Made by a program: the position numbers and the translations under genes | The notes under the pieces: generated by a model | Told to the model about the DNA's origin: nothing | Seen by the model: the letters and a program-made list of their open reading frames with translations, nothing else | Databases searched by the model: none | DNA from: Symbiodinium natans | Lineage: Eukaryota > Sar > Dinophyceae > Suessiales > Symbiodiniaceae | NCBI GenBank assembly: GCA_905221605.1 | Contig: CAJNDS010000003.1 | Span: 534,001-598,000, forward strand | Direction: 5' to 3' | Length of the DNA: 64,000 nucleotides | Part shown: positions 1 through 11,745 of the stretch, piece by piece | Position numbering within the stretch: position 1 is the stretch's first letter | Layout of the letters: each line of letters opens with the position of its first letter

Positions 1-59
1 CCGGCATCAAGGTCAACGCGACAGGGCGGTGTGCCCTGCACCGAGCTTAGTACTGAAGG

Positions 60-1760
60 ATATAGAAGGACGGGAGATGTAGATGACGCAGCTTGAATGC
101 TCACAGATTTTGCCAATCTCACAGCTTTCCATGTCAGCTGTGAGGGCTGCTACTACTCACCACAGCTCTCGAACTTAGCAAACGAATCGTCCCTCCCCCT
201 CCTCCCCTCTCCCCGATCCTTCTGCATCCTCCCTCGTCCTCCCCCCGCCCCCCCTCCTGTCTCGGATGCGAACGTTGGAGCACTGGGACCGTTCCTGTGC
301 CTCCTCGCAACACACCGCACCACAACGATGCCAATACACTCCAGGACTACCCACAGACACCCGTTGCACCCACCCCACAAACAGCCTCTTTCGCCTTCCT
401 TTCGTGTCCCGCTGCCTGCAAAGAAAACTTTCCTCAGCACAGCAAGACTGGCGTGTGTAGCATGACAACGACCATGGTCCCAGCATGCTCCGCCAGACCG
501 CGTGACGCAACGCCGCCGGCGGTATCTCATCAAAGGTTGACCGATGGAACCAGGCTGTCAATGGGTGGTAACGCGATGATGAGGCGGGCTGTTGCTGGGC
601 ACGTCTTTCCGAAAATTCTGTCCGCAGGCTCTCATCCCCACGCGGACGAGCCAGCCATACATTTGGGTCAGTGGGCCTCGGCGGCCAGACTGAATGTATA
701 CCAATGCCACATCACCCAGTCCTGATGGCCAAGACAGGCACTACTTACGGATTTGTTTTGTTCCATGGCCTGCGTGCTGCCTCGCCATTGACCCTTTTCA
801 GCTTGTCCCCTGCGGTCTGTTGTGGTCTGTTACGGGGCTGCCGTGGTGATGGCCGCGGCCGGTGCTTGCTCGCCACCTGCTCCGCATCAGGCGCGCTGAG
901 GTCGTTGAGCAGCACGCTGGAGGACGTGCGCTTGCTGGCAGCCGCACGCAGGACGCAGCCTTCCCGCGCCATCTGAGACCTCGGCGACAGTCAGGTTTTT
1001 CTGGGTGGCTCCTGAGCTTCAGGGCCTTTGGGCCTAAGGGCAGAGGGATGTGTGTCCGCGCGTCCTCAGCAGTTGAAAGAATCTTGAAAATTCAGGCTCG
1101 CCAGCACTTCAACATTCTGGAGTTCATGGTGTTCCCAGTGCCGTTCGTGTTCCCCGCCTTGCTTTCCCTGCACCGAGCTCAGGGTTTAGGGTTTAGGGTT
1201 TAGGGTTTAGGGTTTAGGGTTTAGGGTAGCTGACGCAGCCTGGCACCTCAGCTACCCTGTTACAGCCTGTGTGCCTGGGGCTTGCCTCGGACGTGTCTAG
1301 GCCCGTGCATCACCCAGGACGCAGCCTTCCCTCGCCATCTGAGCTCGGTGATAGCTCGGCGATGTTTCGAATCCGGGTTTGAACTCGCATTCATAGTGCC
1401 GTTCGCTGTGTCTTCCCTGTGATCTGCCTTACTTTCCCGGAGCTGGTATTGAAGGACGGGAGATGTAGATGATGCAGCTTGAATGCTCACAGGTTTGCAA
1501 ATCTCACAGCCTTCCACGTCTGCAGCCGTGACGGTAGCTAGCTGCTTTTCATTCTTAATTCCAAAGTTCCGCTGCTACTTCCTCAGCACGGCATCGCAGG
1601 GCGTGTGTGGCATCTGTCAATGGGCGTAGCGCGATGAGGAAGGCAGACAAATGCCGGTCATGTCTTCCCCAGATTCTGTCGGCAGACCCTCGGCCCCAAG
1701 CGGACGAGCCAGCTGTGCAGTTGGGTCAGCAGCCTCATCTCGCCTCACTTTGCTTGCAAT
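60..1760. repeat. Diverged local duplication (about 60-1000 versus 1320-1750)
   Basis: Three blocks recur in a different order. The segment near 78-140 (TGTAGATGACGCAGCTTGAA...) returns near 1464-1520. The segment near 945-985 (GGACGCAGCCTTCCC...) returns near 1317-1345. The segment near 557-660 (GTCAATGGG...GCGGACGAGCCAGC) returns near 1617-1715. Copies differ by substitutions and small indels, so the duplication is old. Open frames here are in incompatible frames between copies and do not look conserved; no gene is called. Confidence 0.75.
1180..1228 (+). repeat. Interstitial TTTAGGG array (about 6 units)
   Basis: Tandem TTTAGGG on the + strand between unique sequences, the first of many interstitial telomere-type arrays in the window. 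Confidence 0.95.
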
Positions 1761-2734
1761 GCAGGTGCTTGAGAGAGCGTCAGGGGCATCGCAGGACCTC
1801 CCTGCAAGGTGTCCTCAGACCACGGAGATGCTGGGTGAGTCTGCTGCCGGCCTTGAACGACGTGTTGATCTCCCCAAGCACAGCCCGTAACTTGCTCTTA
1901 GAAGCGCCAAGCTGTGCGCATGCCCTCCTGTTGCCCACAAAAGTCCACGCAAGCCAACGTGCTTGGAGCATGCAACTGCAGACCTGGACCTCCCACACTC
2001 CGAGGAGCCTCCACGGTTCGGAGGATGAGTTTGCTCAGGCATGACCTGGAAGCCCAGCTACCAAGAATCCAGATATGTTCTCCAAGCTCTCCACGCCCTT
2101 GAGCAGCCGCTGATATCCTCGCAGGTGTGTTGTTTGGCCCCCAGGTTTCTTCTGCATGACTGTGAGTCATGCAAGTATATGCCACCGGCCGTGATGGTGT
2201 GCTTGAAGTCAAGTGCCAGCCTTCCAACTCGGGCACGCAAGTCCCACGAGTCGCCCAGGAGGCCGTACCTGCGCATGATGCGGGATGCCAGAAGCGCCGC
2301 CATTGGACCAGGCTTCGATCCCCGTGACCAACATGACCAACTCCTGCGACCCATGGCCTGCAGGGCGCCTAGCTGTACACTTGCCCTTCTCTTGCCTGCC
2401 GCAAAGGATGCAAAGGTCTACGAAGGCCAAAGCAGGGTTTCAGGCTCCTAGCAACTGCAAACCTGTTGACGTGGGAAGAGGATTCGGCGTGCGCACTCCG
2501 ACATGTCCACTGTGACTTGAACCCCGACGTCACCGAAGCTCGGTCGGCTACTAGGTTGCAGAGTCGGAGCTGGGTTTTCCTTTTGAGCTCACACTGGCGC
2601 AAGGCTCGCAATCTCAGTCTCATCCCCCTTTGCCTGTGCAAGGGTTCAAGGGAGGCATCGCGGCGATGCTGCGCAGAACATACGTGGCAAGGATTCCATT
2701 GTTCCGGGGGCTTTCTCGTTCTGAGTCAACATTC

Positions 2735-4000
2735 AGATTGACCTGTCGCAAAGGGCCGGTGTGGACACGTGCCAGGACACGTGCCAAGACACTTGCCAGG
2801 ACATCTGCCAGGACATCTGCCATTTGCAGATGTAAGATGTTCGAGCAGGGCAGGCATTAGCATGCATGTTGCTCTGAGTCACAAAGCTACGATGCCCAGC
2901 TTTACCAGGGCATCGCATCTGAGTGATGTCGGCAGATTCAAGGCAAAAGGCCAAACACCAATTGGGTGCTGCGCACACTGTGCCCGCGCATGATGCAACA
3001 TTCCGACCATTCAGCCGAGGGACATCAGTGGAGTTGCACCTCACTGTAAACGATGTGCCAGTTGTGGATGCGAGACCTGCCTCCGGCGTGTCAGGGTCCA
3101 GTCACCGCGTGCACCGCTCTGTGCCCGGCAGTCCCTTCCCCTTTGCATGTGCAAGGCTTCTGCCAGAGCATTGAGGAGGGGATACGGGTATGCCCAGTGG
3201 CAAGGATTCCGTGTTCTCGGGCGGGGCCCAGTGTCAATGATTCCCTTTTTGCATGTGTTTTTCTCGTTGTGAGTCAACATTCGGATTGACCTGTCGCAAA
3301 GGGCCGGTGTGGACACGTGCCAGGACATGTGCCAGTTGCAGATATAGGATGTTTCGGCAGGGCAAAACCCGTCGCAGGCAATAGCATGCATGTTGCTCTG
3401 AGTCACACGGCTCTGATGAAGAAACGCCCAAGCACTACCACGGCATCGCAACCGTGACGCAGACCCCCTGTATGAGTGATGTGGTCAAGGCAAAAGGCTA
3501 AAATGGCGCTGCGGTTCATGCTTTTGCAGTTGCAAGGGTGCACGCTGTGCCCGTGCATGATTCAACAGTCCGACCATTCAGCCGAGGGACATCAGTGGAG
3601 TTCCACCTCGTGGTAAACGATGTGCCAGTTGTGGATGCGAGACCTGCCTCCGGCGTGTCAGGGTCCAGTCACCGCATGCATCGCGCGTGCAATCTTTGAG
3701 TTGTACCCTGGCAGTCCCTGCTCCTTTGCATGCGCAAGGCTTCTGCCAGGCCATTTAGGAACAAGCTCCGGGTCCAACGTGGGTATCGCAGCGATGCTGA
3801 GCAGAGCCTTCTGAGAAAATACGGGCATGCCCAGTGGCAAAGATTCCCTTTGTCTCGTTGCGAGTCGACATTCGCCTAAACCTTAAACATCCCGAAACCC
3901 TCAACCCTCAACCCTGAACCCTGAACCCTGAACCCAGATTGACCTGTTGCAAAGGGCCAGCATGGACACATGCCAGTTGCAGATGTAAGATGTTTCGGCA
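2735..4000. repeat. Two interleaved duplicated segments
   Basis: A segment beginning TGTCGCAAAGGGCCGG, followed by GTGGACACGTGCCAG-type repeats, occurs near 2745-2860 and 3291-3400 and shortened near 3943-3995. A second segment with GACCATTCAGCCGAGGGACA occurs near 2990-3120 and 3553-3680. Spacing between copies is about 550 bp, so a unit of that size was duplicated and then diverged. The first copy also holds short tandem CCAGGACA(C/T) units (2766-2822). No gene is recognised. Confidence 0.8.
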
Positions 4001-5340
4001 TATTTTCACGGGATCCCAGAGGATCCATGTGCATGGCTAGAACAAAGAATGCGGGTTTCCGAACATGGGGTACCCTTTTTCGGGGTCCCTTTATCAGGGG
4101 ATTCTACTCCAAGTAGGGGTAAAAAAGGGGTACCTCTCTTTTGGGGACCCAGATGTCTTGTGCAATCTGTCATGCCACCGGTGCTGGGAAACATGTCCGG
4201 CCCTTGGGCCCTTTTTCAGGTCAGAGCTGCCAGATGCTCGAGCTCGGAGTTTGAGCTGACAGACATTGGCCTTTCCTGTCTGCGTCTGCCTCGCTGTCAT
4301 CTGCGCATCCAGCAGTCATCACCAGGGCACCCCTCGCATGAGTTGAGGTCTCAGAGGCTATCATAGCTCGGCAAGACTCTGCACGCGCTCTCGGCCCCTT
4401 TGCCCGCTCTCTGATGCCTGTGCCTCTGCTGCCCCCCGGCCTGGAGCAGCGCCGCCGGTCCTTTTTCCTTTCTCCCTTCCGCACGCCTGCTTCACCATAC
4501 TCGCCAGCGACGGAAATGTGGCCGCTTCCATGTTAACTAAGCATCCCAAGCCCCGAGCCACTTCCTGGACCCAAAGGACCCAAAGGCAAACCTCTGCCCT
4601 GACGGCTCAGTGCTTCAGCTTGCACTCGCTTTCCCGCCTGTGCGGCCGCAAGGTGCCGTTGAGCAAAACAAAGGCTTGCTGCCTTTGAAGTCCTCCATGG
4701 GCCATGCTGCGCCATACTATTTGCATTCGAGAGCCTGCCATGTGCGAGTACGAGCCTGAATGGTGCCTCTGTTTTAGAGCCAAGCCGCGAGCGCTGATTG
4801 CGACGTGCCTGGCCTTGAAGGAGAGTGTAGATTGTGGGTGATGGGTGCCCAGATCCGGTTCGGGTCGCAACGCACGCTTTGCTGCCTTGAGGCATGAGTC
4901 GGAGCAGAGCAGAAACGCGCTCGACCTGTACCCACTTTTCTCATTATGTCTGATTTGCCCCCACCATATAGCCGGCCATGGCCAGGCTGCCTGCCCAAGG
5001 CCTTCTGCGAGCCAGGCTTCATGGGCAAGGGCCTGCATGAGAGCAGCTTCCTTTGAGGACGGTCGGCTTCTCGGCGTTGCAGGCATGTCGGAGGCTTGGG
5101 GACGCAGGGGCGCAGGCAGCCTCGAGTGGTCCGAAGTGCTTGCAAGATCGCACGAGAGGTGTTTCGAAGCACAGAACTACCGACCTAGCCCGCCATTTTT
5201 TTTTTAGAAGCTCGCGCGAGGGCGACATTCTCCTGAAGTATTCAAACCCACCGCCAGTTGTCTACACGGACCTGCCGTCCTGCGCCTTTCGTCTTCGGGC
5301 GGCGTTGTCCTGAGAAGGAGGCCAGAAAAGAAAAAGAGAG
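4001..5340. other. Unique sequence, no supported gene
   Basis: It contains a small imperfect inverted repeat around GGGGTACCC (4067-4080) and GGGGTACC (4127-4136). Several overlapping open frames of 60-160 aa exist on both strands, but none shows a recognisable domain or convincing splice flanks. A T9 run sits at 5198-5206. Confidence 0.5.
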
Positions 5341-7290
5341 TATCCCCAAACCCTAATCCTAAACCCCTAAACCCTTCAACCCTAGTGTTGAGCAATACAG
5401 CCATGTGCCAATTTGAGGCTCAGCACAGCTGTGAGGTCTAGGAAACATCAGCACCCCGCGGAAGTTCTTGCAAGTAGCTGAGTAAAGATGGCCGGCAATG
5501 ACGTGGAATGATACTGGGTTTAGGGTTTGGGGCTTAGGGCTCAGGGATACTTGCGCCAACCGCATTCTTCCATGTAGCTCCGTGACTCCTTGAGGCCTGT
5601 GCGCGACTTGGCACATTGATGCGGGATTCCACACTCTGCACTCCCGACGGCTGCAACCGAACAAGCAGCAAAGCCGGTACTACGTACACCCTGTGTTTCA
5701 GAGACAAGAACAGGACAATGACAGGGCACCTGAACCCATCATTGGGTTGACGTCGACTGCCTGCGGTTGCTCGGCAAACGCGAAGGCTACGGAGTGCCGC
5801 TCTTCCCCCTCAGAGCCAAGCCTTGCCCAGGCGCATGGGCCTGGGGCGCAGGCGCGAGGGTAGCGAGCGTGGTATAGATCAGGCACGGCTACCCGAGTCG
5901 ATGACGATGTCTCTCGGGCCCGGGCGGCCAGTGGCTGTCGAAGCAGCAAGCGGACCCTGATTCACGACCCTGACTGAGGCAGCGTTAGGACCAGTGCTGA
6001 CACAGCGTTTGGTACCGGATGTTTGCTGGCACAATAGACGGGAAGCCGTCAGTGGGGATCACGGTTGGGTTCACTTGCGGCTTCCGACTGTGGCGTGAGG
6101 ATCACCCCCACTGCCTGCAGCGCATGCGGCAAAAAGTGTTTCATTGAGGTCCCGGGGGCGTGCAACATATGGCCTGAAGCCTGAAGACGCAGCCTAGACT
6201 CTTCAGCCCTCCCTACGCCCGAAACCCGAAACCCTAAACCCTTTCTACACCTTGGAGCTCCAAAGACTGGCAAGGGGTCTAACAGAGGTGATTTCGGGAT
6301 TCGAAGGGTTTGAGAGCTTGAGGGGTTTAGGATTCAGAGTCGCTTTGGGGGATGTTAGGGGTTTTGGAGTCAGGGTCGAGCTTTCAGGGCCTGAGGGGTC
6401 CAAGATTCAGGCTTTGGGGTGAATTTAGGGTTTGGGGTTTAGGGGTTAAGGTTCGGGGTAAGTTTGGGGTTTAGACTTCATGGTTCGGGACTGGTGCGGG
6501 CTTCAGGGTTGTTGGGCTCTGTGAGGCCATGAGGGTTTAGGGTTTAGGGTATAGGAAAACCCTAAACACTAAACCCTAAACCCTAAACCCTAAACCCTAA
6601 GCCCTAAGCCCTAAACCCTAAGCCCTAAGCCCTAAACCCTAAGCCCTAAGCCCTAAACCCTAAGCCCTAAGCCCTAAACCCTAAACCCTAAGCCCTAAGC
6701 CCTAAACCCTAAACCCTAAACCCTAAACCCTAAACCCGGCTTGCAGGGATTGAGAGGAGATGAAGAGTCCCGAAGTTGGTGGCAATGCTTCGGGTCCTGA
6801 AGCATAGGGCAAAAGGCACCCCCCCAAACATTATCAACCCCAAAGGGGCTTAGGGTTTAGGGTTTAGGGTTTAGGGTTTAGGGTTTAGGGTTTAGGGTTT
6901 AGAGTTTAGGGTTTGGGGTTGAGGGTTTAGGATTTAAGTCCTGCGTCAGCTCGGCACTTTCACTCCCTTGCAGATCAACAGAAGTGACCCTTCAGGGTTT
7001 TAGGGTTCTAGGGTTTTAGGGTTTTAGGGTTTTAGGATGTTTTAGAGTTTTAGGGTTTGGGGTTTAGGGTTTGGGGTTTTGTTGTGGTTTATGCTGCGCC
7101 CTGTACTTCTGTTGCGAATGACGTGCTGCCGCTCAGCTTCTTTGGCTCCACACAAGCTGTGCGTATGGCAGCTTGAACAGTTCAATGTTGAAAGACCTGT
7201 CAAGAGACCCTAAACCCTGCCTCCTACGCCCTTGCCCCTAAACAGTGAATGCGCATGATCCTACCTTGAGGTTTCCAGACTTTTGAACGT
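5341..7290. repeat. Scattered telomere-like repeats with unique spacers
   Basis: Short CCCTAAA or TTTAGGG runs and degenerate relatives lie at 5345-5385, 5515-5545, 6220-6245 and 6300-6545. A long CCCTAAA/CCCTAAG array lies at 6553-6736 and a TTTAGGG array at 6848-6930. Variants TTTTAGGG (7000-7060) and TTTGGGG are interspersed. The 6553-6736 block alternates CCCTAAA and CCCTAAG units in a higher-order pattern. No gene is supported. Confidence 0.85.
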
Positions 7291-7319
7291 TTGGGGTTTA
7301 GAGCTTTCGGCGGGAGGCT

Positions 7320-7428
7320 GAGAGCTGCCTCCAGTGCCATGGCGTGCGTGGCATCGGCACTGGCAGACTTCTTCGGCCTCACCGCCACAACGGAGGCCCC
7401 CATGGCCTCCTACATCAAACCCGGTTTA
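7320..7428 (+). CDS. Exon-like GC-rich island, unknown product
   Basis: The open frame reads MACVASALADFFG and continues about 17 residues to a proline just before the repeat-like CCCGGTTTAAGG. Composition is codon-like and GC-rich at third positions, unlike the repeat-derived DNA around it. It lies upstream of the OTU pieces and could be a first exon of that locus, but nothing links them directly. No family recognised. Confidence 0.35.
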
Positions 7429-7559
7429 AGGCTTCTAGGGTTTGAAATGGTTCGAGGGCCTTTTCGGGTTCAGGGCTGTTGGGGCATGTTGGAGTCTAAA
7501 GGGTTTTTCCCATCGTCGCCGTCTGGGGTTCCTGGTTTTTTGCCTGCCCTGCTGCCGCC

Positions 7560-7690
7560 GCACCACGCACGCACGCAGGCACTCGCGAACCCGTGCACGC
7601 CGACGCGGACGCGCCCGCACAAGCACACGCAAACGAACACGGGCACGCGCAAACGCACGCGCGTGCGCACACGCCCACGCACTCCGGTGC
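7560..7690. repeat. Alternating purine-pyrimidine (CACG/CGCA) tract
   Basis: A low-complexity stretch of CGCACACG-type units. Its open frames on both strands are Arg/Thr/Ala-rich artefacts of the repeat. Such tracts can adopt Z-DNA; here it is simply noted as low-complexity sequence. Confidence 0.7.
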
Positions 7691-8045
7691 ATGCTCCCGA
7701 GTTTTTAAGAATGAACGATGTTTGAGGCTTAGGTCTTCCCTTCAATCGTTATAGGTTTGCCGTAGTATGGGCGCTTACACCCCGGTTGCCTTTAGTGTCG
7801 TTCTCAGGTCCCACTTAGGGTGCAAGCTTTAAGCAACAATCGGCAGAAGTTAAGTCGGATCAGATGATTCATGCCATGAGTTGGAGGAGCTGAAAATCGC
7901 TGACAAAGACCTAGACTGCACAAAGGCCTGAAACCCATCAAGGGGGGGTTGATTCTCGAGTCGGAAATCTGGCATTCCCCTGCGTAGGTGTTGCCAGCGG
8001 AAGCTGCTGACTTCATGCAGTTCCTAACAGCATGTTGCAGGGAGG

Positions 8046-8135
8046 TCAAAAGTCACGAGCTGAACGAAACTTGGGCAGGCACAGCTGCGGGCCGACTGCG
8101 TCGACTTCATGCCGGAACATCGCCATGCCCGAGCC
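8046..8135 (+). pseudogene. OTU-domain scrap (helical middle segment)
   Basis: One frame reads QLRADCVDFMPEHRH, the same stretch found in the OTU pieces at 9219 and 43342. Relative to the 43.3-kb copy there is an extra GGCA just upstream (GGGCAGGCACAGC versus GGGCACAGC), which breaks the frame. No catalytic motif adjoins it, so it is read as a partial duplicate of the neighbouring OTU locus. Confidence 0.6.
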
Positions 8136-9757
8136 CAAATGCGCGCTGCATCTATGGCATCGTGGCTTGGACGTGAGCGGCAAAATTCCGCGTCATAACC
8201 TAGGCGCCTCAAGGGGCGGGGTGGCCAGATCCAGCACCTTCAAAAAAACTTCAAGGCAGGAGAGGTTGAGCGGGCTGTGAAACACTGCGCGCGTTGGTAG
8301 CGCAATGTGGCTGGGCATGCGAGGATTCCTTAGAGCTGGCTTATTCGGGATGAGAGGTGAAAGTCACCTTCTCGGGCGCATCGCCGGCGCCTGCGGCAAC
8401 GTCGAGCGTGCCAAGCCAAAATCCCGTTAATGGTAACATATGGTAACAGTGAGGATGAGGATTCAGAGCCATCTGAGGGTTGTTCTAAACCCGTCTCTCT
8501 ACATGGAGCCCAGAAACATTTTGGATTTAGCCTAGGGCGAGGTGCAAGAATAGTTTTTGGTAAGGGTAGCCCCCCTCGAGTGAAGAACAAAACTCAGTCT
8601 AGCAGTTGGTCTTGATGCCGGTAGTAGTACGCGTAGCCCAAGTGGCCTCTCCCAAGGTGCCCTCACGCATGTTGAGGGCATCCTCAAAAAGCGCCGCGTT
8701 CCACCGACGCCGCAGCGATCCCAAGAGCACTTGTGGACCGAGTGCATCTTGGAGGACGCAGAAACATGCGAAACATGTATGTGCGTGCGTGTGTAGCGTT
8801 GTGCGTAGATCACATGTGCGTCAAGCTGCGCGCGCGCGCATGCTGCACGAGCAAGCGGCGTGGCCTTTCCGTCCACGTTGTGGACGGTGACGGGGCCTGC
8901 CTATTCCGGTCGCGGCCATGCTTGCAGTCAGGTGTGCGCGTTTTGGTCCTTTCCCTGCCCATGACACGCTGATAATTCTACATGTCATCAACAGTTGCCG
9001 AAGCATCGGAGATCAATTTGGAGAGATTGTTTTGGAGCATGCCTTCTGATGAGAAGTTTTGGGGGGAGAGCAACTGATTTAGGCGTTGGTGGGTGAAAAA
9101 CTCTCACAGCTGAGTTGGGGCGAGCTTCTCGACGGGCACGATGGCCGCCACGCATCTCGCTCGCATGGGGAGGAATTGGGCAAAAACTCGCGAGCTGAAC
9201 GAAACTCGGGCAGGCAGAGCTGCGGGCCGGCTGCATCGATTTCACGGTGGAACATCGCCGTGATTTCGAGCCCTTCTTGGTGGCTGAGGAGGCATTGGGG
9301 CTACGTCTGAGTCCCGTTTTGGCGTGGAGCGCTTTTTTATCCGTGTCGAGGCTGGCGTCGCTGACTTTGACGCCTACCTCAGCAACATGTCTCGTTTAAA
9401 ACTACGTGTCGCGGTTCTTGACTTTTGAACGCTTCAGCCGACCGCCTGGGCCCAGCCTACTTTCTCAGCTTCGTGTGTTTTCTGGCTTAGTCCTTTTGTC
9501 AGGTACTGGAGTAGAAGAAGGTGTGAAACCAGTCGTCCTCATGAAGCCTGTTCAGTTCACCGTGTGGAAAGCCCTTTGGTTTAGATGCGTTCAATGTGCA
9601 AGATCGCATTTCGCAACAAGTGTGGAACATTAGAACTAACCAACAACATGAAAGCAAGTTAATTATGTATCTTGCGCAGTGTCGCTTAAGAGTCACACGA
9701 TCGTAGTCTAGACTGGCGCAGCCGGGAAGGGTTTTTGATTTTTGTTGAAGCTGCCGC

Positions 9758-9812
9758 GGTTGGCTTTCCATTGAGGCATTCAAGTGAGCGGCTGCGCAAT
9801 GGAAAGCCAACC
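9758..9812. repeat. Perfect 16-bp inverted repeat at the minisatellite start
   Basis: GGTTGGCTTTCCATTG (9758-9773) is the exact reverse complement of CAATGGAAAGCCAACC (9797-9812), with a 23-nt loop. The right arm is part of the 86-bp unit, so the first unit is preceded by an inverted partial copy. Confidence 0.85.
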
Positions 9813-10056
9813 CCAGCAAGTTCTACAATATTCACAAGCCATCCCGGCTGTGCTGCAGCTGGCATTCAAGTGAGCGGATGCTCAATGGAAAGCCAACCCC
9901 AGCAAGTTCTACAATATTCACAACTCATCCCGGCTGTGCTGCAGCTGGCATTCAAGTGAGCGGCTGCTCAATGGAAAGCCAACCCCAGCAAGTTCTACAA
10001 TATTCACAACTCATCCCGGCTGTGCTGCAGCTGGCGTTCAAGTGAGCGGCTGCAGC
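9781..10056 (+). repeat. 86-bp minisatellite, block 1
   Basis: CAAGTGAGCGG starts units at 9781, 9867, 9953 and 10039, exactly 86 bp apart. Each unit contains GGAAAGCCAACCCCAGCAAG and GCTGTGCTGCAGCTGGC. The last unit breaks off into a (CA)n tract at 10055-10075. Confidence 0.95.
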
Positions 10057-10097
10057 ACACACACACACACACACCGCAAAAAATGTTTCTTTGCAGG

Positions 10098-10600
10098 ATT
10101 ATATGGCAAGATAAACTTCTGGCACAAGCAGACCCGAAACGAAAGCCTGCCGTAACAAAGCGGCGCTTTTTTCCCCCCTACGACACGGCAAGATGATATT
10201 CCGATGCGAGCACTGCACAAACGGAAGACCTGCCGTAACAAAGTGGCGCTTTCCTTCCCCTTTGAATATGACATGGCAAGATAAAGATACATGCGAGTGC
10301 ACTTCTGGAAGGACAACTCGCCGCAACAAGATGGCGGTTTTTTCCTCCTCTAACACGTGGAAGGATACATAAACAACGCCAGCACTTATGGCAGAAAGCC
10401 TGCCGTAGCACAGCGGCACTTCCGTTTCTCCCTGTCTGCGTGAGCATTGCTGGAGGAAAAATCCTGCCATGGGTACGGCATGGCAAGATAGATTACCTGC
10501 GAGCACGATGGAAGAAAACTTGCCGCAACATTGTTTGGCAAGCTGCGTTACACAAACCAGCACAAACCCGCCGAAACCAAAACGGCGCTTTTTCATGTAA
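10098..10600 (+). repeat. Second repeat family between the minisatellite blocks
   Basis: Irregular units of about 80-130 bp share ATGGCAAGATAAA, GCGAGCACTTCTGGAA, GCCTGCCGTAACAAAG and TGGCGCTTT. The spacing of GGCAAGAT is roughly 82, 88, 80 and 127 bp. The family recurs at 11225-11460 and inverted at 11635-11745. Confidence 0.85.
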
Positions 10601-10714
10601 ACATATTCACTACTCCTTCGTATCAACAACACATCCCCACACACACACACAGACACTCGCAAACCACTGAACTATCCAGTACTTCAACAATATTCCCAAC
10701 CCATGCCGGCTGCG

Positions 10715-11205
10715 CCACAGCTGGCAGTCAAGTGAGCGGCTGCTCAATGGAAAGCCAACCCCAGCAAGTTCAACAATATTCACGAGCCATCCTGGCTGTG
10801 CTGCAACTGGCATTCAAGTGAGCGGCTGCTCAATGGAAAGCCAACCCCAGCAAGTTCTACAATATTCACAAGCCATCCCGGCTGTGCTGCAGCTGGCATT
10901 CAAGTGAGCGGCTCAATGGAAAGCCAACCCCAGCAAGTTCTACAATATTCACAAGCCATCCCGGCTGTGCTGCAGCTGGCATTCAAGTGAGTGGCTGCTC
11001 AATGGAAAGCCAACCCCAGCAAGTTCTACAATATTCACAAGCCATCCCGGCTGTGCTGCAGCTGGCATTCAAGTGAGTGGCTGCTCAATGGAAAGCCAAC
11101 CCCAGCAAGTTCTACAATATTCACAAGCCATCCCGGCTGTGCTGCAGCTGGCATTCAAGTGAGTGGATGCTCAATGGAAAGCCAACCCCAGCAAGTTCTA
11201 CAACT
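10715..11205 (+). repeat. 86-bp minisatellite, block 2
   Basis: CAAGTGAG marks units at 10729, 10815, 10901, 10984, 11070 and 11156, all 86 bp apart except one of 83 bp that lost three bases near the unit start. Same unit as block 1. Its small open frames recur because the unit is repeated, not because they encode a protein. Confidence 0.95.
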
Positions 11206-11219
11206 ACTGGACCACTGGA

Positions 11220-11745
11220 AGATATGGCAAGATAAACTTCTAGTGCGAGCACTTCTGGAACGAATGCCTGCCGGAACAAAGTGGCGCTTGTCTGCCCTCT
11301 ACGACATGGCAAGATGATATTCCGGCGCGAGCACTGCTAAAAAGAAAGCCTGCCGTAACAAAGTGGCGCTTTCCTTCCCGTTTCAATATGACATGGCAAG
11401 TTGAAGTTACATGCGCGTGTGCACTTCTGGAAGGAAAATTCGCCGAAACAAAGTGGCGCTGTAGAAGTGCCCGCGCAGTCACGGCGAGTTTTCTTTGCAG
11501 AACCGGTTGCAGGCATTTTGTCTCACCATGTCGGGCACACCCCCCCCACCCCCCCCCCCCCGCCCCCTCCCAGAAAAAAAGAAAAAAACAAAACGGCTGT
11601 CTTCCGGAAGGCATTTTCCTGCCAGCATCATGCAGACACGGGCAGAAGCGCCGCTTTGTTGCGGCGGGATTTGTTACGGCAGGCTTTCGTTCCAAAAGTG
11701 TTCGCGCCGGAAGTTTATCTTGCCATTGCCAGAATATCATCCACC
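11220..11745. repeat. Second repeat family, direct then inverted copies
   Basis: Direct copies run at about 11225-11460. A reverse-complement copy runs at 11635-11745 (GGCAGGCTTTCG, GCCGGAAGTTTATCTTGCCAT). The arms could pair into a long imperfect hairpin. Between them lie poly-C (11540-11563) and poly-A-rich (11574-11592) runs. Confidence 0.8.

Noticed and set aside
4533-5172. Overlapping minus-strand frames of 120-160 aa
   Set aside because: No domain, no splice support, overlapping frames of similar length, and composition like the surrounding spacer.
9499-9819. 106-aa minus-strand frame
   Set aside because: Overlaps the start of the 86-bp minisatellite and shows no domain.
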